Part shown: positions 16,551 through 24,521 of the stretch, piece after piece | Layout of the letters: each line of letters begins with the position of its first letter | Numbering within the stretch: the stretch's first letter is position 1 | Source: Bacillota bacterium | Lineage (GTDB): Bacteria; Bacillota; Sulfobacillia; DUSP01; JBFMCS01 | Reading direction: 5' to 3' | Assembly: GCA_040754315.1 (NCBI GenBank) | Contig: JBFMCS010000059.1 | Span: 1 to 64,000 of the forward strand | Length of the DNA: 64,000 nt | Notes under the pieces: generated by a model | What the model saw: the letters and a program-made list of their open reading frames with translations, nothing else | What the model was told of the DNA's origin: nothing | Databases searched by the model: none | Translations under genes and position numbers: made by a program

Positions 16551-17264
16551 TCAGCTCCCCCGCCGGCCCAGGCCAACATTCAACTTGGCGCTAGGCTGCA
16601 CAGGAAACCCTTCTTCCTCGGCAATCCGTAGAGCGGGAATGGACCCGTCCTCTTTAAGGCGGGAGATAAGCCCTACGCTGAACACTGTCCTGGTCTCTGT
16701 GGCTAGGCCTTTTAGCAGACTCAGGACGCCCGACAGTTTCTCCACCGGCACTTTAATCTCTATGACAGCGGATAGCACTCTTTCGTCCAAGACCTCCTTC
16801 TGGATAGCACCTGTTGTCCGGTCTTCGAGGAGGAAAGTCACTGGGTTGTCATCACTGAAGAACACTTCTGCATTTGCCAATCGCCTGGTGAAGAGGTCTA
16901 TATCTCGCATTGAGGCTCCAAGCCCAGGACGGCCAATGTCGATCCCGATACCCACCTCTCCGTGGGAAAATCGCCCTGTGACATCGTTGCTCTTCATCTC
17001 CTCAGTTCCCCGCCCCGATACCCCTGTTCTCTCAAACTCCGAGCACACATCGCTAAACAGATTCCTGAGCGACCGAGGCCAGGGAAGGTGGGCTTCGGGC
17101 AAAATGGCTCCTGGTTTGCAGCAAGCTGACCTGAAACAGTTATTGCATTCCACGCATAGATCGGCAGTGACCACAGCTTTCTTGTCAACCATGCGTATAG
17201 CCTGTACTGGGCAAAACACAAGGCATTGCTTGCACCCCGTGCACTGATCTTGGTCTATGAACAT
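16551..17264 (-). CDS. Tandem 4Fe-4S protein with conserved C-terminal domain, copy 1
   Basis: The N-terminal 55 residues are a 2[4Fe-4S] ferredoxin domain: C8, C11, C14, C18 and C37, C40, C43, then C48/C49. The remaining about 180 residues belong to no family I can name. The domain opens with LPWPRSLRNLFSDV and GRGTEEMKSNDVTGR, followed by a glycine-rich GIGIDIGRPGLGA, and ends in an alpha/beta region with GLISRLKEDGSIPALRIAEEEG. A clear paralogue lies at 28518-29219 with the same arrangement. The upstream partner gene ends in TAATG, sharing one base with this start, so the two are translationally coupled. They lie downstream of tctA, so the module probably acts on or senses the compound imported by the TTT transporter. 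The redox role is inferred from the clusters only. Confidence 0.7.
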   Translation of the reverse strand: MFIDQDQCTGCKQCLVFCPVQAIRMVDKKAVVTADLCVECNNCFRSACCKPGAILPEAHLPWPRSLRNLFSDVCSEFERTGVSGRGTEEMKSNDVTGRFSHGEVGIGIDIGRPGLGASMRDIDLFTRRLANAEVFFSDDNPVTFLLEDRTTGAIQKEVLDERVLSAVIEIKVPVEKLSGVLSLLKGLATETRTVFSVGLISRLKEDGSIPALRIAEEEGFPVQPSAKLNVGLGRRGS

Positions 17265-17902
17265 TACTCTTCACGCTCCTTTCCGCCAATGTACCGCGAT
17301 AGGATGTCGGCCGCGCGGTGAGGATTGAAAACGCCGCAGGTGCAGGTCCTGGCTAGGTCTCGCCCTGCTTCCTCCAAGGACAGTCTTCCGCGCGCAACCT
17401 TCTTGGCCAACTCGTGGATTCTCATGGGTGTAACCAGGGCATGCCCGCACATAGTTGCTATGTCCAAGACGGCAGGCTCGGGCAGATCCGCTGTCCTGCC
17501 GAATATACCTAGCGAGACGTTGATCGTGTGCGGTTTAAGCCCAACAGATTTTGCCACCTCCAGCGTTGTGCGGTAATCGCCGCTGACCACTACGGACATC
17601 CCTTGATCGGCTTCCGACAGGTCGCGAAGCACCCTTTCCAATGTCTCGGTATCCGTGAACACAGCCGCCGGATAGGAGCTGTCCCGTATCTCTGCTTCTA
17701 GCTCATCCGCCGTCTTGCCCATGTAGACGCTATCAAAGCCATTTGATAGATTCACAGGACAATGCCGCCGTAGGATCGAGAAGATTTGCCTCAAGCGACA
17801 AGCAGCTCCTTCGCTGTTGAATCTCTGGGCTGCCAAGGCAAAAACTACGTAGTCCCCGGCAAGAGATGTGAACGAGCAGGATCGATGGAGGCTGTGGGTC
17901 AT
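17264..17902 (-). CDS. Conserved partner of the 4Fe-4S protein, copy 1 (unknown family)
   Basis: No named domain recognised. The 212-residue soluble protein shares with its paralogue at 29210-29860 the start MTHSLHR, then GDYVVF, AAQRFNSEGA, GMSVVVSGDY, GLKPHTINVSLGIFG, TMCGHALV and CTCGVFNPHRA. The conserved cysteines (one in MCGH, two in CTC) and histidines could ligate a metal or cluster shared with the neighbouring ferredoxin-domain protein; that is inference. The frame opens at 17944, but ATG 17902 matches the paralogue's start and has GGGAG nine bases upstream. It begins one base after the tctA stop, so it belongs to the TTT operon. Confidence 0.65.
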   Translation of the reverse strand: MTHSLHRSCSFTSLAGDYVVFALAAQRFNSEGAACRLRQIFSILRRHCPVNLSNGFDSVYMGKTADELEAEIRDSSYPAAVFTDTETLERVLRDLSEADQGMSVVVSGDYRTTLEVAKSVGLKPHTINVSLGIFGRTADLPEPAVLDIATMCGHALVTPMRIHELAKKVARGRLSLEEAGRDLARTCTCGVFNPHRAADILSRYIGGKEREE

Positions 17903-17903
17903 C

Positions 17904-19397
17904 CTAAACCGCTCCCTTTCGTCTTTTTGTGGTACAGCCGGCAATAGAAGGCCACAAGAACGACAGTACTGCCAGTAAAAGCAATACGAACGTGATGGGC
18001 CTTGTTACTATCGCGAGTACGTCACCGCCTGCAATGATGAACGCCCTTCGGAAAGACGCTTCGGCAATAGGACCGAGTACATACCCAAGGATGACAGGTG
18101 CTGTAGGAAATCCTGTCCTGCCCATCAGATAACCGATAATCGCAAAGCTAATTACGAACCAGATGCCGTATATGTCGCCAAGGGCGTAGGAGCCAACGAT
18201 GCAGAAAGAAGCTATGACGGTGGCGAGGAAGGGGTAGGGAATACTGAGAATCTTGGCCGCGTACCGGCAGGCAACAAGGCCCACGACAACCATCATGATG
18301 TTGCTCAGCAGCATACCACCAAAAAGTGCATAGACGAGCGGCCGATGTTCCACCATGAGGAGAGGGCCCAAGCGGAGGCCATGGATGAGAAAAGCACCAA
18401 CCATGACAGCCGTTGTGCCGCTTCCAGGTATGCCAAGGCTCAGCAACGGGATCATCGCGCCACCGACTGCAGCGTTGTTTGCGCTTTCAGGAGCTGCAAT
18501 ACCTTCCGCAATCCCGGTGCCAAACCTTTCTGGATGTTTGGAAAGCCTCACTTCTTGGCTGTATCCAATTATAGCGGCGGTAGTCGCCCCAACACCAGGC
18601 AAGATCCCCACCCAGGTTCCTATTATGGCACCCCTCAGGAGAGTCCACCTTAGACTCAGCAGTTCTCTCAATCCTGGAAGTTCGGACCTAATCTTCTCAA
18701 CTGCCGCCGTCTCACGACGGTCTTTGCGATAAGTGGTAATCTGGTTCAGGAGTTCCGTTGCAGCAAACAGCCCAATCATCGAAGAGATAAACGGGATGCC
18801 TCCAATCAGTGCCGTATTGCCAAAGGTAAAACGCAACGCACCAGAAATTGGATCCATGCCCACCGTAGATAGGAATAGCCCGAACAGCCCTGCCACCACC
18901 GCCTTGGTGGGCTGACTTGTTCCGACGGAAGGCATTACTGATAACCCGAGAACACATAGAGCGAAATACTCAGCCGGTCCGAAACGTAATGCAATGCCTG
19001 CCAGGATAGGCGCAAGGAGGATCATCACCATCACGCCGAATAGACCGCCAAAAGCCGAAGAACTAATGGCAATGCCAAGTGCCTTCCCAGCTTGTCCTTT
19101 CTTGGCCATTTCATATCCGTCAAGCGTAGTCATAACTGCTTCCGCAGAACCGGGTATGCGGAAAAGGACCGCGGTGATAGACCCGCCATACGTTCCCGCG
19201 CTGTACAGCGCCACTAGGAAGAGAAGCGCTTGAATAGGTGTCATTATGTATGTCATCGGTATAAGGAGCGCAACGCCCTCCATCGGGCCCACGCCGGGAA
19301 TTGCACCAAATATGACGCCCACAATAGTGCCTACCATGATCATCGCAAGGTTTTCGATGTGGAGGTTAACAAACAAACCGGCGATCAAATCTTCCAC
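17904..19397 (-). CDS. tctA: Tripartite tricarboxylate transporter, large permease TctA
   Basis: Twelve-helix secondary permease of the TTT family, which uses an ion gradient and a periplasm-type binding protein to import carboxylates. The 497-residue hydrophobic protein starts MEDLIAGLFVNL and carries the family segments GAIPGVGPMEGVALLIPMTY near the N-terminus, SYGGSITAVLFRIPGSAEAV-type sequence, and GILPGVGATTAAIIGYSQE with ESANNAAVGGAMIPLLSLGIPGSGTTAVM in the second half. The GTG start is preceded by a modest GGGGTG. Gene order tctC-tctB-tctA, followed by the two-gene Fe-S module, all on the minus strand. Confidence 0.93.
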   Translation of the reverse strand: MEDLIAGLFVNLHIENLAMIMVGTIVGVIFGAIPGVGPMEGVALLIPMTYIMTPIQALLFLVALYSAGTYGGSITAVLFRIPGSAEAVMTTLDGYEMAKKGQAGKALGIAISSSAFGGLFGVMVMILLAPILAGIALRFGPAEYFALCVLGLSVMPSVGTSQPTKAVVAGLFGLFLSTVGMDPISGALRFTFGNTALIGGIPFISSMIGLFAATELLNQITTYRKDRRETAAVEKIRSELPGLRELLSLRWTLLRGAIIGTWVGILPGVGATTAAIIGYSQEVRLSKHPERFGTGIAEGIAAPESANNAAVGGAMIPLLSLGIPGSGTTAVMVGAFLIHGLRLGPLLMVEHRPLVYALFGGMLLSNIMMVVVGLVACRYAAKILSIPYPFLATVIASFCIVGSYALGDIYGIWFVISFAIIGYLMGRTGFPTAPVILGYVLGPIAEASFRRAFIIAGGDVLAIVTRPITFVLLLLAVLSFLWPSIAGCTTKRRKGAV

Positions 19398-19425
19398 ACT
19401 GTATCACCCCATACAACAGTATCCT

Positions 19426-19923
19426 TCAATAGAAAAGGTGGCTGAATTCACGAAATATGCCTGTCCCCCTTGGGAGAGGGAGGGCCATTACTCTGACGAA
19501 AAGGATAAACAGCACAGAAGTCAAAACGAAAGGCACAACTAGGTTGCGCCACGAAACTTGCCTCTCCAAAATGTAGAGGAATACGGCTTGAAAGATGAGG
19601 CTTGAAATAATAAAGCCTAAATGCTTCATGAGGATTCCGTAGGCCACTAGGCTCAACAAGGCTGGGACCACCCTAGCTCTTATGTTGGCCATCTCCAGAG
19701 ATTGCTTGCCGCTAGGCGTTTCTGTGTCCCTTGCATTGTCACGCTTTCTAAGGCAGCCTATGATGTGAAACATGGTTAGCCCGACCAGCAACAGCAGGAC
19801 CATACGAGGCCAGAAGGCACCGCCCAAAGCTTCATGAGCAAAACCCTTGATGTGTTCGGTAAGATAAAGGAAGAAACACCCAAGAGCAAGTATGACGACA
19901 TTGGCCAAGATCTCACTCTTCAC
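19426..19923 (-). CDS. tctB: Tripartite tricarboxylate transporter, small permease TctB
   Basis: Four-helix accessory membrane subunit of the TTT transporter. The 165 residues hold four hydrophobic segments: about 7-25, 40-58, 85-102 with 105-122, and 130-150. This is the normal TctB topology and length. The GTG start has AGGGGGG seven bases upstream. Sequence conservation in this family is low, so the call rests on topology, size and position between tctC and tctA. Confidence 0.88.
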   Translation of the reverse strand: MKSEILANVVILALGCFFLYLTEHIKGFAHEALGGAFWPRMVLLLLVGLTMFHIIGCLRKRDNARDTETPSGKQSLEMANIRARVVPALLSLVAYGILMKHLGFIISSLIFQAVFLYILERQVSWRNLVVPFVLTSVLFILFVRVMALPLPRGTGIFREFSHLFY

Positions 19924-19990
19924 TCGAAAACCCCCCTACAGACGAAAGCCGACGGATCAGGACTGATCGCGTCGGCTTCACTGCTCATTG

Positions 19991-20998
19991 TCAATCTATG
20001 TACCCCAGTTCCTTCATAACATCTTCGTATATTTTCGTTTCTCTTGCTAGATCCGCTGCAAAATCCTTGGAACCCAGGTATCCAGGAACCAAGTCGAGCA
20101 ATCTGTCGCGGGCGAACAACTTGTACATCTGCGAATCGAGCGCCTCCGTATATAATCTCTCAAGGTACTCGACGATGTGTTCGGGCGTTCCTTTCTTAAC
20201 AGATAGGGCTCTCCAAAGAAGTGGTGTTTGCTCCCAATTGAAGTCGCCTAGGCTAACGGTATCGGGAAAACGTTCCAGTCTTTCTGTCTTAAACGTGAAG
20301 ATCGGCTGAATACCTCCATCGTCAATAAGAGGGAGCACAACGCTGTACTCTTCATACATGGCATCTATGTGTCCGCCCAAAAGGGCTGCATGCATCTCAC
20401 CAGCGGCTTCGTACGGTACATATTTGAATTTGAAGCCAGCCCACTCGGCTACCATTGCGGCGGACAATTCGTCAGACGACGCAGCTCCGCAACCCCCAAT
20501 GGTGAGAGGGCGTTTTTTTCCCTCAGCAACAAAACTCTCCCACGTGTCAAAGGTCCCGGGTAGTACATGCAGGGCAGCAACGTCAACATGCGCGCGTATT
20601 ATCGGGGTCAAGTCTTCGTGAGTGTACGGGCTGACGTCAACCAACGGGTTACTTAACACTTCGGTGCTGTGGGCGTAAAGCGTGTATCCGTCAGCCGGCT
20701 GCTCCATGACATAGGCCGTGGCCTTGGCCCCGCTAGCTCCAGGCATGTTGATCTCGACCAGCGGCACACCCATTTCTCTTCGTACGTACATGTCAACGGT
20801 GCGCGTAAAGATATCAGTACCTCCCCCTGCCCCCCATCCAATTATGATTTCTACCGTTCGGGAAGGATACTCCTCCTCCCCTACAGCCTCTGGCTCAGGC
20901 TCTGGCTCCACGGCTTGCTGAGCTGCACATCCCATTGCGGCAATCACGATAACCATCCCTATCGGCACAATTCTCACTAGAGATGAATTGATGCGCAC
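19991..20998 (-). CDS. tctC: TTT substrate-binding lipoprotein TctC (Bug family)
   Basis: Extracytoplasmic receptor that delivers a carboxylate-type ligand to TctAB. A lipoprotein signal peptide ends in the lipobox AAMGC (Cys about 24), then a Glu/Pro-rich linker. The Bug fold follows with YPSRTVEIIIGWGAGGGTD, GASGAKATAYVMEQPADGYTL and the C-terminal KELGYID. The 335-residue length is typical. The GTG start has GGGAG eight bases upstream, within the end of the small ORF 21001-21177. The ligand cannot be predicted; Bug receptors bind anything from citrate to amino acids and aromatics. Confidence 0.92.
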   Translation of the reverse strand: MRINSSLVRIVPIGMVIVIAAMGCAAQQAVEPEPEPEAVGEEEYPSRTVEIIIGWGAGGGTDIFTRTVDMYVRREMGVPLVEINMPGASGAKATAYVMEQPADGYTLYAHSTEVLSNPLVDVSPYTHEDLTPIIRAHVDVAALHVLPGTFDTWESFVAEGKKRPLTIGGCGAASSDELSAAMVAEWAGFKFKYVPYEAAGEMHAALLGGHIDAMYEEYSVVLPLIDDGGIQPIFTFKTERLERFPDTVSLGDFNWEQTPLLWRALSVKKGTPEHIVEYLERLYTEALDSQMYKLFARDRLLDLVPGYLGSKDFAADLARETKIYEDVMKELGYID

Positions 20999-21000
20999 TT

Positions 21001-21177
21001 CTACTTCTCCCTCCTTGAGTAGATTAGCCGGATAGTTGATTGAAGCTCCTTCTTATGTAGATCACCAGCTTCCTCTAGAGGCTTTCTAAGCCCAAATACG
21101 ACTGTTGGCACTATTCGGTGAACTTCCTCTACTGTCGCACAATCTTTTTCTGCGCCCAAGCATACGATCACCCGCAT
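21001..21177 (-). CDS. Small 58-residue protein ahead of tctC
   Basis: An uncatalogued small ORF. The ATG at 21177 is six bases after AAGGAG, and the TAG at 21003-21001 lies two bases before the tctC start codon. It starts MRVIVCLGAEKD, continues VEEVHRIVPTVVFGLRKPL and ends LIYSRREK. The excellent ribosome-binding site and tight junction support translation, possibly coupling to tctC. No family recognised, no membrane segment, two cysteines. It could alternatively be the rump of a longer ancestral gene, because decayed sequence lies just upstream. Confidence 0.5.
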   Translation of the reverse strand: MRVIVCLGAEKDCATVEEVHRIVPTVVFGLRKPLEEAGDLHKKELQSTIRLIYSRREK

Positions 21178-21399
21178 TCCGCACTCCTTGCCAAAGACGA
21201 ACCGCTATTCAACCGGACCGCAATTGCTAACCCCCCATTTTCCGCACCCTTCCCCCATAGGAGAGCCCACTTCACCGCGAATGAGAGAGGGCTCAGGGCA
21301 GCATCCAGTTAAAGGTAAGGATGCCAAATAGTTCACTTGCCCGTTACCCTGTTTCCCCTCTTTCCCGAAACCACGCTTCTTTCCAGATTCCCGGATTGC

Positions 21400-21881
21400 C
21401 AAGTGCTCCGGTTTCCTCCCAGATAGTGCTTCCTTAACCTAGCGAGCTGCCCTTATCTCCAGCTCCTGGTCCGCCGCCTCCGATCGCCACGCCGTGTGCG
21501 GGGTTACGATCACATTGTCGAGAACGACACGAACATCATCCGAGATTTCGCCCCTTGCTGCAGATTCAACATCAATGTTATCTGTACCCAGCCGTACTGC
21601 ACGACCATTAGCAGGTTGCTAGCTTTGAGCAATATCTCGGAATCGACCCTTCTGCAATCAACCATGAGGACATGTGCCTTAGGGTTAGGAAGGTGAGAGC
21701 AAAACGCCTCGCTATCCCACGATAAGGCCTTGAAACGGGCCACTTCACATATCGCTGCTTCCTGCAGGTGGACGTACGGCATGTGCGGTTCTGTGCAGAC
21801 TACCAGGTACTCGCTCACAATGTCACTCCTTGCTGGGCCAAGGGATTCAGTGACCACATAGACAGTCACGCGTTTGGCCAC
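21400..21881 (-). pseudogene. Internally deleted D-2-hydroxyacid dehydrogenase
   Basis: The N-terminal part (21881 to about 21540) reads like the outer domain of this family: ILLKASNLLMVVQYGW corresponds to the usual LKKAPNLKLVVQYGVG. It passes directly into the end of the catalytic domain in another frame: DNVIVTPHTAWRSEAADQ, a typical TPH(T/I)AW active-site histidine segment. An in-frame TAG then interrupts the sequence before VKEALSGRKPEHLA. The whole NAD-binding centre, over 150 residues, is missing. A deletion, a frameshift and a stop make it a relic, probably once part of the TTT catabolic operon. The 3' boundary is approximate; the remaining bases to 21178 show no gene. Confidence 0.65.
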
Positions 21882-22145
21882 CTAACAGCGCGAAATACAG
21901 CTCTCACGTCTCATTAGTGTTCCGAGGTCAACCGCGGTCTGCACCGGTTTCTAAGTCGCTATTCTATATTTTACGGCTATTTCCTTCTATCTCAACATTT
22001 CACTTCTTGTTTTTCTTACTCTAGGGATGCTCAATTTTCTCTCTTGCATAGCGCGTGGGCAGGAGAATTGAAATCCATCTAGAAATGTCACCCTAGTGAA
22101 CCGAGGTATAACAATATAAACCGAGATCAACCGGGGGCCTGCAGT

Positions 22146-22874
22146 GTGAGAGATATGGATACCAGGTGGGTACGCGATGTTAACCAAAAGCCCTACATGA
22201 TCGTTGTGGAGAGAATTCAGACGATGATTTCGAAAGGGGTTGTAAAGCCGGGGCATTGCTTACTCTCGGAGCGTATGCTGGTAGAGAAATTAAATGTGAG
22301 CAGAAATTCGGTTAGAGAAGCTTTGAAGGCCTTGGAATGCATGGGCTTGGTCAATATAGTCCCCGGGCAAGGTGCATTTGTTAAAAAGCCAGACTCTGAT
22401 GATTTAAAGATATTGGCAACTATAATGATGATGCAGGAGAAAAACCTGAAAGAAGTCCTTGAGGTACGAAGGATTATTGAAATGGGAGCAATAGAGCTTG
22501 TTTGCAGGGAACGAAGCATGGGAGACTTGGAGGAAATGCGAGAGACTCTCTCTCAGATGGAGAGTGCTACTTCTCTAGAGAAACGATGCGAAGCGGATGT
22601 TGAATTTCACGTCGCAATAGTCAGGTCTACGCATAATGCTCTCTTGTTAAGAATGATGGTGAATTTGGCAGAGGTGCTCAAGGACCAAATGCCGGTTATC
22701 TTAAAGAGCATAGCGGTTTCGTCCGAGAACGTAGTTCGCCTACTCCAAGAGCATCGCCGGATTTATGCCGCAATTGAAGCCGGGCGAGAAGACGTCGCGA
22801 GGGAAGAAATTGCGTGCCATCTCCGTGAACTTGAGAATATGGTAGGTGCACGACAATTTTATGATTATGAGTAA
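22146..22874 (+). CDS. GntR/FadR-family transcriptional regulator (FCD domain)
   Basis: DNA-binding repressor-type protein of the FadR subgroup, usually responding to a small organic acid related to the neighbouring catabolic operon. The winged helix is at about residues 10-75 (LLSERMLVEKLNVSRNSVREALKALECMGLVNIVPGQGAFVKK). An all-helical FCD domain follows with EVRRIIEMGAIELV, FHVAIVRSTHNALL, and a metal-binding-type histidine near EHRRIYAAIEAG and ACHLRELE. At 242 residues the length is normal. It is transcribed away from the tct operon, with about 1 kb between them. Base composition is clearly more AT-rich than the core genes, suggesting import. Start (GTG 22146) is uncertain by a few codons. 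Confidence 0.88.
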   Translation: MRDMDTRWVRDVNQKPYMIVVERIQTMISKGVVKPGHCLLSERMLVEKLNVSRNSVREALKALECMGLVNIVPGQGAFVKKPDSDDLKILATIMMMQEKNLKEVLEVRRIIEMGAIELVCRERSMGDLEEMRETLSQMESATSLEKRCEADVEFHVAIVRSTHNALLLRMMVNLAEVLKDQMPVILKSIAVSSENVVRLLQEHRRIYAAIEAGREDVAREEIACHLRELENMVGARQFYDYE

Positions 22875-22890
22875 ATATGGCAATTCCACT

Positions 22891-23131
22891 TTAGAGAACC
22901 TGCCGGAGGCTATTCGGCCGATAGCGAGCCCAGAATTCGTCAAATCTGCCGCTGAGCAGACAGCAGCGCAAGGCGATGATGGCGTTGGCGCCATTGACGC
23001 TCCAGAACATGCCTGAGCGTTTGAGCCGTTGGGCAATGACCACCCTGCAACCGGCCTCGACCACCCCAGAGCCAACGCACAGGCCAAGAGAACGGAAATA
23101 ATCGTATTGCATGCGGCGCCGGTTATTGGTG
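22891..23131 (-). pseudogene. ISKra4-family transposase, C-terminal fragment
   Basis: The minus-strand reading HTNNRRRMQYDYFRSLG then GSGVVEAGCRVVIAQRLKRSGMFWS and ANAIIALRCCLLSGRFDEFW matches the conserved C-terminus of ISKra4-type transposases. It ends at the stop near 22891. The N-terminal three quarters of the gene are missing: the IS21-type sequence begins exactly at 23132. No ISKra4 end is recognisable. This is a relic. Confidence 0.7.
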
Positions 23132-23132
23132 T

Positions 23133-23223
23133 GCATATTCCATCGGAATCGACCACTGATTCCGGTCTCAGTCGACCACGTATTCCATTTTGAGTCGACC
23201 AGTAATTCCGGGAAAACCGACCA
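23133..23223. repeat. Left terminal repeats of the IS21-type chimaera
   Basis: Four direct units: 23133-23155, 23156-23178, 23179-23201 (23 bases each) and 23202-23223 (22 bases). On the minus strand each begins TGGTCG followed by a variable middle and GGAAT. These are the multiple transposase-binding sites expected at an IS21 end. Confidence 0.75.
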
Positions 23224-23329
23224 CTGAGAGAATTTCCATTTGGCCAGCTCGGAGCGAAGCGACGAAGGAAAAGGAAAAGGATGACGCATCTCGCGTCATC
23301 CTGTAGGAGTCAAATTGAAAAGAGAATCG

Positions 23330-23757
23330 TTAGGTAGCGGCAGTGAACTTGTTGGAAGTCACCTTTCTGATGGACTCACCTTTCAGTGATATCCTGTATG
23401 AGTTGTGGATGATGCGGTCCATGACGGCATCGGCCAGGGTGGGATCCGGCAGAGTTTCATGCCAGTTTTCGAATGGCAACTGGCTGGCGATGATCAAAGA
23501 TCCCCTGCCACTGCGTTCTTCGATGACGTCTAGAAGATCGTGCCCCTGAGAATCCTTGAAGGGAACAAGGCCCCAGTCGTCCATGACCAGCAGATCATAA
23601 TTGGACATCTGGTGGATCAGGCGTGAATAGGAGCCATCACCCCTGGCGGCGGTCATTTCTGCAAGCAGGTTGGAGACGCGGTAGTACCGGGCGCTGAGCC
23701 CGTGCCGGCAGGCGGCATTGGCGAGGGCACAAGACAAATATGTTTTTCCCTTATGGA
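23330..23757 (-). pseudogene. istB fragment A (IS21 ATPase), 5'-truncated
   Basis: Encodes the C-terminal two thirds of an IstB helper ATPase: GKTYLSCALANAACRHG after Walker A, LLVMDDWGLVPF as Walker B, sensor segment LIIASQLPFENWHETLPDPTLADAVMDR and KGESIRK at the end. The frame enters through KAFHKGKT at the palindromic junction, where the first glycines of the P-loop should be. About 100 N-terminal residues and istA are absent. It is clearly different in sequence from fragment B, so two elements contributed. Confidence 0.8.
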
Positions 23758-24200
23758 AAGCTTTTCATAACGGCAAAACCTTCCTGGCCTGCGCCATTGG
23801 AAACGCAGCCTGCCGCCAGGGCTTCCGCACCCGCTACTACCGTCTCCCGCGGTTGCTTGAGGACCTCGAACTGGCCAGGGCTGATGGCTCCTTCCCCAGA
23901 TTCATCGACCATCTGGCCAGGCTGGAACTACTCATTCTCGATGACCTGGGCCTGGCTCCCCTGACCGGGGCCGAAGCCCGGTTATTGCTTGAAGTGGTCG
24001 ATGAACGCAGTATGCTGCGTTCCACTCTCATATCAAGCCAGCTCCCCGTGGAGAAATGGCATGCGACCCTCGCCGACCCTACTGTCGCTGATGCTATTCT
24101 GGACCGCCTGGTCCATTCCAGCTACAAGATCGCTTTGAAGGGGGAGTCGATGAGAAAGGTGATTCCCGAACAGGCGTCAAATAAATCAAAGGATAGATGA
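23752..24200 (+). pseudogene. istB fragment B (IS21 ATPase), 5'-truncated
   Basis: Second IstB C-terminal portion: KAFHNGKTFLACAIGNAACR, LLILDDLGLAPL, TLISSQLPVEKWHATLADPTVADAILDRL, KGESMRKVIP. It enters from the same junction as fragment A but in the opposite direction, and it likewise lacks the normal P-loop start. Its 3' side is followed by five terminal repeats. Non-functional. Confidence 0.8.
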
Positions 24201-24236
24201 GAGCAAAACCCCGGCATCGCTTCGCTCCGGAAAGGG

Positions 24237-24351
24237 TGGTCGCTTTGCGGCAGAATGGCTGGACGATTTCCTTCGGAACTACTGGCCGATTTCAATCGGA
24301 ACAGGTGGACGATTTGGATCGGAATCGGTGGTCGATTTCATCGGAATACGC
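24237..24351. repeat. Right terminal repeats of the IS21-type chimaera
   Basis: Five contiguous 23-base units starting at 24237, 24260, 24283, 24306 and 24329, each beginning TGG(T/A/C)CG and containing CGG(A/C)A. The outermost is followed by CA at 24351-24352, the expected IS21 terminus. Confidence 0.75.
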
Positions 24352-24352
24352 A

Positions 24353-24422
24353 GGAAGAAATTGCAAAGAGCGAGATCGAATCTCATCTTGGTGAAATTGA
24401 GAGGTTCCTTACGGAGGGGTAG
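24353..24422 (+). pseudogene. Possible C-terminal scrap of a second FCD-family regulator
   Basis: Directly after the IS end, the frame EEIAKSEIESHLGEIERFL followed by TEG and a stop resembles the last helix of FCD-domain GntR regulators (compare EEIACHLRELE in the regulator at 22146). Too short to be sure. It may mark the gene into which the IS21 material inserted. The bases from 24423 to 24521 hold nothing recognisable. Confidence 0.35.
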
Positions 24423-24521
24423 AGCGATACTCAAGGAACCAACGCAGGCATAGCCGGGACGCCGGTGACCCTGACCGGCCCCCTGGGGTTGTTGACTACG
24501 GTTTGGTCGCATTCCGGCACG

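Larger units (their letters stand above)
23132..24352. mobile_element. Chimaeric IS21-type element: two different right halves fused head to head
   Basis: Bounded by TGCATATTCC (23132) and, inverted, TGCGTATTCC (ending 24352), each followed inward by 23-base terminal repeats typical of IS21 right ends. Inside are two truncated istB genes pointing outward and joined at an imperfect palindrome around 23749-23768. There is no istA. The bases flanking the two ends do not match (GGTG versus GGAA), so no target duplication is evident. The structure is therefore not a normal transposition product. Confidence 0.7.
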
